A DNA stretch of 48,497 bases, from contig NZ_NCII01000012.1 of NCBI RefSeq assembly GCF_002256775.1, positions 1 to 48,497 on the forward strand. Reading direction: 5' to 3'. This DNA is from Novosphingobium sp. 17-62-19 (GTDB lineage Bacteria; Pseudomonadota; Alphaproteobacteria; Sphingomonadales; Sphingomonadaceae). The notes below the pieces were generated by a model. It searched no databases. It saw nothing but the letters and a program-made list of their open reading frames with translations, and was not told the origin of the DNA. The position numbers and the translations under genes are program-made. This document shows, in pieces, positions 43,114-48,497 of the stretch. How positions within the stretch are numbered: position 1 is the first letter of the stretch; each line of letters opens with the position of its first letter.

Positions 43114-44867
43114 GCCGCCCCTTCGCTGCGCGGATCGGCAGCACCGCGCCACACCCATTTGCCGCCCACGCGCACCCGCTCGATCGCATTGGCCTTGAAC
43201 GAGGGGCCGCGCGCCGTCACTTGCGCATGGCCCAGCGCCTGCAAAGCCGGGATCATGGCTTCCAGACTGGTGCCCTTTTCCACCGAAACCGCATTGCCCG
43301 GCGCATAGATCACGGGCAGCGCAATCGCCTCGCGCGCAGACAAGTCCCAGTCGATCACGCCGATGATCGCCTTGGCCACTTGTGCCGGGATTGTCGTTCC
43401 ACCCGCCGCGCCCACGGCCAGCCGCAAGGCACCATCCGGGCCATAGACCAGCGTGGGAGACATTGAACTTCGCGGCCGCTTGCCGCCTTCCACGCGGTTG
43501 GCCGTCGGCTTGCCATCCTTGTCGGGCACGATGTTGAAATCGGTCAGCTCGTTGTTGAGGTAGTACCCTCCCACCATCAGGCCTGATCCGAATGGCCCTT
43601 CGATGGTCGAGGTATAGCTGGTCGAATTGCCCCAGCGGTCCACCGTCACAAAATGCGTGGTACCATGTTCTTCTTGGTGCGCTGGCCGCGCGAAGGCCAG
43701 CTTGGCGCCAGCAGGCTTGCCCGGCAGCGCGGTGGCCATCGTCGCACTTTCGGAAATCAGCGCAGAACGTGCAGACAGGTAGGCAGGATCGATCAGCCCC
43801 GCCACCGGCACGTCCACAAAATCGCTGTCAGCCAGATATTGCTCGCGGTCTGCATAGGCCAACCGCTGCGACTCCGCGATCAGATGCCACGCGGTCGGAC
43901 TCGCAGGGCCGAGCGCCTTCATATCAAACCGCTCCAGTTGCTTCAGAATGGCGAAAACCGTGGTCGCCCCCGAACTCGGAGGCCCCATCCCGCACACGCG
44001 ATATTGGCGATACTGCCCGCAAACCGGAGGCCGCTTCACCGCCTTGTAGGCAGCCAGATCGGCTGTCGTCAGCGGGGAGGGATTTTTAGGGCTGGTGCCC
44101 ACCTTGCTCGCCAGCAGCATCGCATTTTCGCCGGTATAAAAGCTGTCCGCCCCGCGCGCCGCAATGCTTTCCAGGGTCGCCGCCAGCGCGGGATTGCGCA
44201 CCACGGTGCCCACCGGCAGTGGCTCACCACCTGCGTCATAGAACAGCGCCCGCGCCGCCGGATCAAACGCGCCCGTGCGGCTCGCCGCGCTCAACGTCGC
44301 GCGCATACGCGGCGTGATGGCATATCCGTCACGCGCCAGCTTGATCGCTGGCTGAAACAGCGTGCGCCACGCGATCCGGCCCTTTTCATTGTGCGCCATC
44401 GCCGCCAGCCGCAAGTTGCCCGGCACGCCAACGCTGCGCCCGCCGATCACCGAATCCGGCCAGACCAGCGGCTTGCCATCGGCATAGAACCACTGTGGCG
44501 TTGCCGCCTTTGGCGCAGTTTCACGCCCATCAATCGTCTCAACCTTGCCCGCAGCATCGCCCATCACAAGGAACCCGCCGCCCCCGATCCCGGAGCTTTG
44601 CGGCTCCACCACGGTCAGCGCGAGCATCGTCGCGATGGCAGCATCGGTGGCGCTGCCGCCCAGTCGCAGCATCTGCACGCCCGCCTCGGCCGCGCGCGCG
44701 TCGGCAGCAGATACCAGTCCCGGACCGTCGACCGACACCCCTTCTGCGGCAGAGGCAATCGGCGCCGGATTGGCCGGAGCCACCGAGGCACTCGGCGGCG
44801 GTACGCAGGCTCCGGCTAGCAGGACGGCGGAAACGGGCAGGAAGCGAAGGGTGCGCATGAATGTCAT
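43101..44867 (-). CDS. ggt: Gamma-glutamyltransferase
   Basis: Exported, self-cleaving threonine hydrolase of 588 residues that acts on glutathione and other gamma-glutamyl compounds in the periplasm. The N-terminal hydrophobic stretch ends in LAGAC and could be a lipoprotein signal, though position -3 is not ideal. The catalytic Thr of the small subunit is in HGTTHFVTVDRWGNSTS; the large subunit has GLVSAADARAAEAGVQMLRLGGSATDAAIA. The substrate-binding region ELTDFNIVP and GKRPRSSMSPTLV and GAAGGTTIP are intact. The ATG at 44867 follows the pyrD stop by about ten bases; another ATG at 44858 is possible. Confidence 0.93.
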   Translation of the reverse strand: MTFMRTLRFLPVSAVLLAGACVPPPSASVAPANPAPIASAAEGVSVDGPGLVSAADARAAEAGVQMLRLGGSATDAAIATMLALTVVEPQSSGIGGGGFLVMGDAAGKVETIDGRETAPKAATPQWFYADGKPLVWPDSVIGGRSVGVPGNLRLAAMAHNEKGRIAWRTLFQPAIKLARDGYAITPRMRATLSAASRTGAFDPAARALFYDAGGEPLPVGTVVRNPALAATLESIAARGADSFYTGENAMLLASKVGTSPKNPSPLTTADLAAYKAVKRPPVCGQYRQYRVCGMGPPSSGATTVFAILKQLERFDMKALGPASPTAWHLIAESQRLAYADREQYLADSDFVDVPVAGLIDPAYLSARSALISESATMATALPGKPAGAKLAFARPAHQEEHGTTHFVTVDRWGNSTSYTSTIEGPFGSGLMVGGYYLNNELTDFNIVPDKDGKPTANRVEGGKRPRSSMSPTLVYGPDGALRLAVGAAGGTTIPAQVAKAIIGVIDWDLSAREAIALPVIYAPGNAVSVEKGTSLEAMIPALQALGHAQVTARGPSFKANAIERVRVGGKWVWRGAADPRSEGAAVAP

Positions 44868-44877
44868 GCACACAAGG

Positions 44878-45933
44878 CTATTCGCTGCCGACCGCCTCGG
44901 CAATGGACGTCATGCCCGCCTCACGTACCTTTTTTTCAAGGCCAGCCACGATCCGCGATGCCAGCCCCGGTCCTTCATAGACCATCGCGCTATAAATCTG
45001 GATCAAACTCGCTCCAGCCCTGATGCGCGCCCAAGCGTCGTCCACCGTGGCAATTCCGCCCACACCGATCAATGGAATCGCCCCGCCGCTGGCCTTGCGA
45101 AAATCACGCAGCCGCTGCAGCGCCAGCTCCCGCAAAGGTTCACCCGAAAGTCCTCCCGCTTCGATGCCATGGCGCGACTTCAGCGCGGGGCGTGTGATCG
45201 TGGTGTTCGATACGATCAGCGCGGCCAGTTGCTTTTCCAGCGCGATCCGGCAAATCCCGTCGATGTCCGAAGGCTCAAGATCCGGCGCAAGCTTCAGGAA
45301 GATCGGCACATTGATATTGCCCCGCGCCTCGATCACAGCATCGAGCAGCGCCGAAAGCGCGCCTTCGTCCTGCAAAGCCCGCAACCCCGGTGTGTTGGGC
45401 GAGGAAATGTTGACGGTCAGATAAGATGCCAGCGGCGCCATCAGCCGGGTCATCTGCGCATAGTCGGCAATGCGATCGACCGAATCCTTGTTTGCGCCGA
45501 TGTTTACGCCCACAATCCCCGGCAGTCCGCGCAGCCCCGCCTCGCGCCGCCGCACCAGCCGGTTGGCCACCGCCTGCGCGCCTTCATTGTTGAATCCCAT
45601 CCGGTTGATCACCGCGCGGTCTTCTACCAACCGGAACAGGCGGGGCTTGGGATTGCCCTCCTGCGGCTGCGGCGTAACCGTGCCCACTTCCACAAAGCCG
45701 AAACCCAACCCCAACATCGCGTCAGGCACTTCGGCGTTCTTGTCGAAACCGGGAGCCATGCCGACCGGATTGGGAAAGGCGATCCCGGCCACCCGCTGCG
45801 CAAGGCTTGGCGTCGGAGCTTTGGTGCCCCCGGCGTGGCTCAACGACAGCGCCTTGATGGTCAGGCGATGGGCAGGTTCAGCCGGAATGCGGAAAATCAG
45901 CGGGCGCAGCAGCGAATAAGGCGTCACGGTCAA
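44878..45933 (-). CDS. pyrD: Dihydroorotate dehydrogenase, quinone type (class 2)
   Basis: Membrane-associated FMN enzyme of 351 residues that oxidises dihydroorotate in pyrimidine synthesis. The N-terminal helix (PYSLLRPLIFRIPAEPAHRLTIKAL) marks the quinone-linked class. FMN and substrate motifs: GFDKNAEVPDAMLGLGFGFVEVGTVTPQPQEGNPKPRLFRL, NRMGFNNEGAQAV, VNISSPNTPGLRALQ (catalytic Ser) and LIGVGGIATVDDAWARIRAGASLIQIYSAMVYEGP. The start is TTG at 45933, or a GTG two codons on at 45927; no ATG fits. It is followed by ggt after ten bases. Confidence 0.95.
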   Translation of the reverse strand: MTVTPYSLLRPLIFRIPAEPAHRLTIKALSLSHAGGTKAPTPSLAQRVAGIAFPNPVGMAPGFDKNAEVPDAMLGLGFGFVEVGTVTPQPQEGNPKPRLFRLVEDRAVINRMGFNNEGAQAVANRLVRRREAGLRGLPGIVGVNIGANKDSVDRIADYAQMTRLMAPLASYLTVNISSPNTPGLRALQDEGALSALLDAVIEARGNINVPIFLKLAPDLEPSDIDGICRIALEKQLAALIVSNTTITRPALKSRHGIEAGGLSGEPLRELALQRLRDFRKASGGAIPLIGVGGIATVDDAWARIRAGASLIQIYSAMVYEGPGLASRIVAGLEKKVREAGMTSIAEAVGSE

Positions 45934-46153
45934 ACGGTTCCGGTTCTGCGAACGGATGAAGGATGTCGAAGCGAATCAGGGTAAGTCCAGCGTGCAATCC
46001 TCAAGACCACACGCACACCCCGTGTTGCACCATTGCGACGTATTCCGCCGGGGGCCAAGTTCGAATCTGTCGGAAATGACGGCAATTGTAATTGAATGAT
46101 CGGCTAATGTTGCCAGAATGCCACCGAATTTGTCGAATCCATACAATTCTTGA

Positions 46154-46270
46154 ACCGGGCTTCTGCCTAGGAAGGCGCTGCGACCCGAAGGGCTCGGTGC
46201 AGCGATGTGCTGGGTTCTCGACTTTCAAGGCGGCCGATGATCCTTTGCGGATCGCGGCCGCCCTTTTTTT
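46154..46270 (+). ncRNA. Candidate small RNA (about 115 nt) with Rho-independent terminator
   Basis: Within the gene-free gap, a -10-like TACAAT (46142-46147) would start an RNA near 46154. CGCTGC (46176-46181) pairs with GCAGCG (46199-46204), enclosing further ACC/GGT pairing. The RNA ends in an 8-bp plus 5-bp terminator stem (46229-46262) and T7. I found no -35 match and no known RNA family I can name, so the start and identity are inference. Confidence 0.55.
46229..46270 (+). terminator. Strong Rho-independent terminator
   Basis: GGCGGCCG (46229-46236) pairs with CGGCCGCC (46255-46262); inside it GATCC (46239-46243) pairs with GGATC (46249-46253). C then T7 follows (46264-46270). No plus-strand protein gene ends before it, which is why an RNA gene is suspected. 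Confidence 0.92.
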
Positions 46271-46379
46271 GGCCATCTCCCCAGCCACAAAGCCCGCCCT
46301 TGCGCCTTGCATCACCCGCGCCTAGATAACCGGAACGATTCGGTCTGATTTGCAGATCGTCATTTCGGGACACCCGCCG

Positions 46380-46816
46380 ATGCGCCTTTCCAGCATGGCC
46401 GATTATGCCGTCGTCACGATGAGCGCCGCCGCGCGCCATTGTGGTGGGCACCGTGTCTCGGCCCAGCAACTGGCCGATGAAACCGGGCTGCCTGCCCCTA
46501 CCGTGCAGAAACTGGTCAGCAAATTGTCCGCCGCAGGCCTGCTCAAGGCGGTGCGCGGCGCACATGGCGGGCTGAAACTGGCCCGCCCCGCCGCTGCAAT
46601 CACGCTCGCCGATATTGTGGAGGCGGTCGAAGGCCCTATTGCGCTCACCCCCTGCAGCGATCATGGGCGCCATGATTGCACGCTCGAAAGCGCGTGCACC
46701 GTCCGCCCGCACTGGCCCGCGGTTGACGCCGCACTGCGCGGTGCGCTGGCCGGAATCCCGCTCACCCAATTGTCCCGTCCTGCCGCAACTGCGGCCTTGG
46801 GGGCGGAGGTTATGGC

Positions 46817-46820
<4 letters not shown>
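46380..46820 (+). CDS. Rrf2/IscR-family regulator of Fe-S cluster assembly genes
   Basis: Winged-helix regulator of 146 residues that probably senses Fe-S status and controls the suf operon. The N-terminal helix-turn-helix (about 1-65) has MADYAVVTMSAAA, VSAQQLADETGLPAPTVQKLVSKLSAAGLL and RGAHGGLKLAR. The cluster-binding Cys are at 92, 100 and 106 (CSDHGRHDC, SAC), the pattern of IscR-like proteins. The ATG at 46380 begins the conserved MRLSSMADY; an in-frame TTG at 46350 does not add family sequence. Its stop overlaps the sufB start by four bases (ATGA). Confidence 0.92.
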
Positions 46821-48282
<1,462 letters not shown>

Positions 48283-48302
48283 TGCACGGTCCTATATTTC
48301 AC

Positions 48303-48390
48303 CGTCACCCCGGCCCCCGAGCCGGGGTCCCGCTTCCTCTCGCAGCGGACGAAACAAAAAGCGGGACCCCGGATCAAGTCCAGGGTGACG
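48303..48390. repeat. REP-like palindromic repeat pair
   Basis: The outer arms CGTCACCCCGG (48303-48313) and CCAGGGTGACG (48380-48390) differ at one position. The inner arms CCGGGGTCCCGCTT (48322-48335) and AAGCGGGACCCCGG (48359-48372) are perfect. It resembles dispersed intergenic palindromes of Sphingomonads and lies between sufB and the next gene. Confidence 0.8.
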
Positions 48391-48418
48391 AAGATATGAA
48401 TGGCAAGGCGTACGCAGA

Positions 48419-48497
48419 ATGAAAAAGACCCTCACCCTGCGCCCCGCCAGCGAGCGCGCCGACGCGCCGAAGATCCAGAAAAAGGGTCGCGGCTGGG
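48419..48497 (+). CDS. Start of an unrecognised gene, cut by the window edge
   Basis: ATG at 48419 begins a frame that stays open for 26 codons to the window end (MKKTLTLRPASERADAP, then KIQKKGRGW). It is basic and Arg-rich. No family can be assigned. In some Sphingomonads a small protein gene lies between sufB and sufC (recollection); this could be one. There is no clear SufC motif in what is visible. Confidence 0.5.
   Translation, partial: MKKTLTLRPASERADAPKIQKKGRGW

Larger units (their letters stand above)
45934..46379. other. 446-bp gap with no protein gene; contains a candidate small RNA
   Basis: No coding region is convincing between pyrD (minus) and the Rrf2 gene (plus). A TACAAT -10-like box lies at 46142-46147, structured sequence follows, and a strong plus-strand terminator ends at about 46270. 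A TGTTGCA copy is at 46023-46029. The rest shows nothing else I can support. Confidence 0.6.

Overview
The window looks like chromosomal DNA of a Gram-negative alphaproteobacterium of the Sphingomonadales, most like Novosphingobium/Sphingomonas (inference). The evidence is high GC with GC-rich third codon positions, three large TonB-dependent receptors, a PopZ/DUF2497 protein beside TolC, DUF2093, an Rrf2-sufB start of a suf operon, and a CGTCACCCCGG-type palindromic repeat. I see no phage, insertion sequence, CRISPR or rRNA. One tRNA (Leu-UAA) is present.

Layout, left to right. (1) 1-3500: a POT-family peptide transporter (minus), a YtrA-type GntR regulator, an IHF-beta-like protein and tRNA-Leu. 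(2) 3518-7576: a TonB receptor divergent from a beta-propeller phytase lipoprotein. Between them lies an 11-bp-periodic array that reads as tandem Pho boxes, so this is probably a phosphate-starvation unit for phytate. (3) 7702-12343: a tandem PilZ protein, then an FAD oxidoreductase, GtrA and a polytopic membrane protein that together look like a lipid-linked glycan module. (4) 12351-18137: two overlapping 2-oxoglutarate/Fe(II) oxygenase genes (one fused to TPRs) divergent from a second TonB receptor. (5) 18244-22090: M23 peptidase, DUF2093 and xseA, then purD, whose start codon overlaps that of xseA. (6) 22103-31670: a catabolic-looking unit of HMG-CoA-lyase-like enzyme, HyuA, HyuB and a class III CoA-transferase, divergent from a third TonB receptor and an FCD-type GntR regulator, with GTATAC palindromes in the shared promoter region. 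(7) 31675-36709: [2Fe-2S] ferredoxin, S9 peptidase, PopZ, TolC and a Pcm-like protein. (8) 36877-46000: class I fumarase, a LytS/LytTR two-component pair, acyl-CoA ligase, gamma-glutamyltransferase and pyrD. (9) 46000-48497: a candidate small RNA with a strong terminator, an Rrf2 regulator, sufB with an apparent one-base frameshift, a palindromic repeat and the start of another gene.

The themes are nutrient capture through outer-membrane receptors paired with dedicated enzymes (phytase, Hyu/HMGL/CoA-transferase, 2OG oxygenases) and ordinary housekeeping. The best candidates for undescribed biology are the receptor plus twin-oxygenase locus, the receptor/Hyu/HMGL/CoA-transferase locus, the in-phase Pho-box array and the unannotated RNA at about 46150-46270. 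Functions come from recognisable motifs and family knowledge; no search was run.
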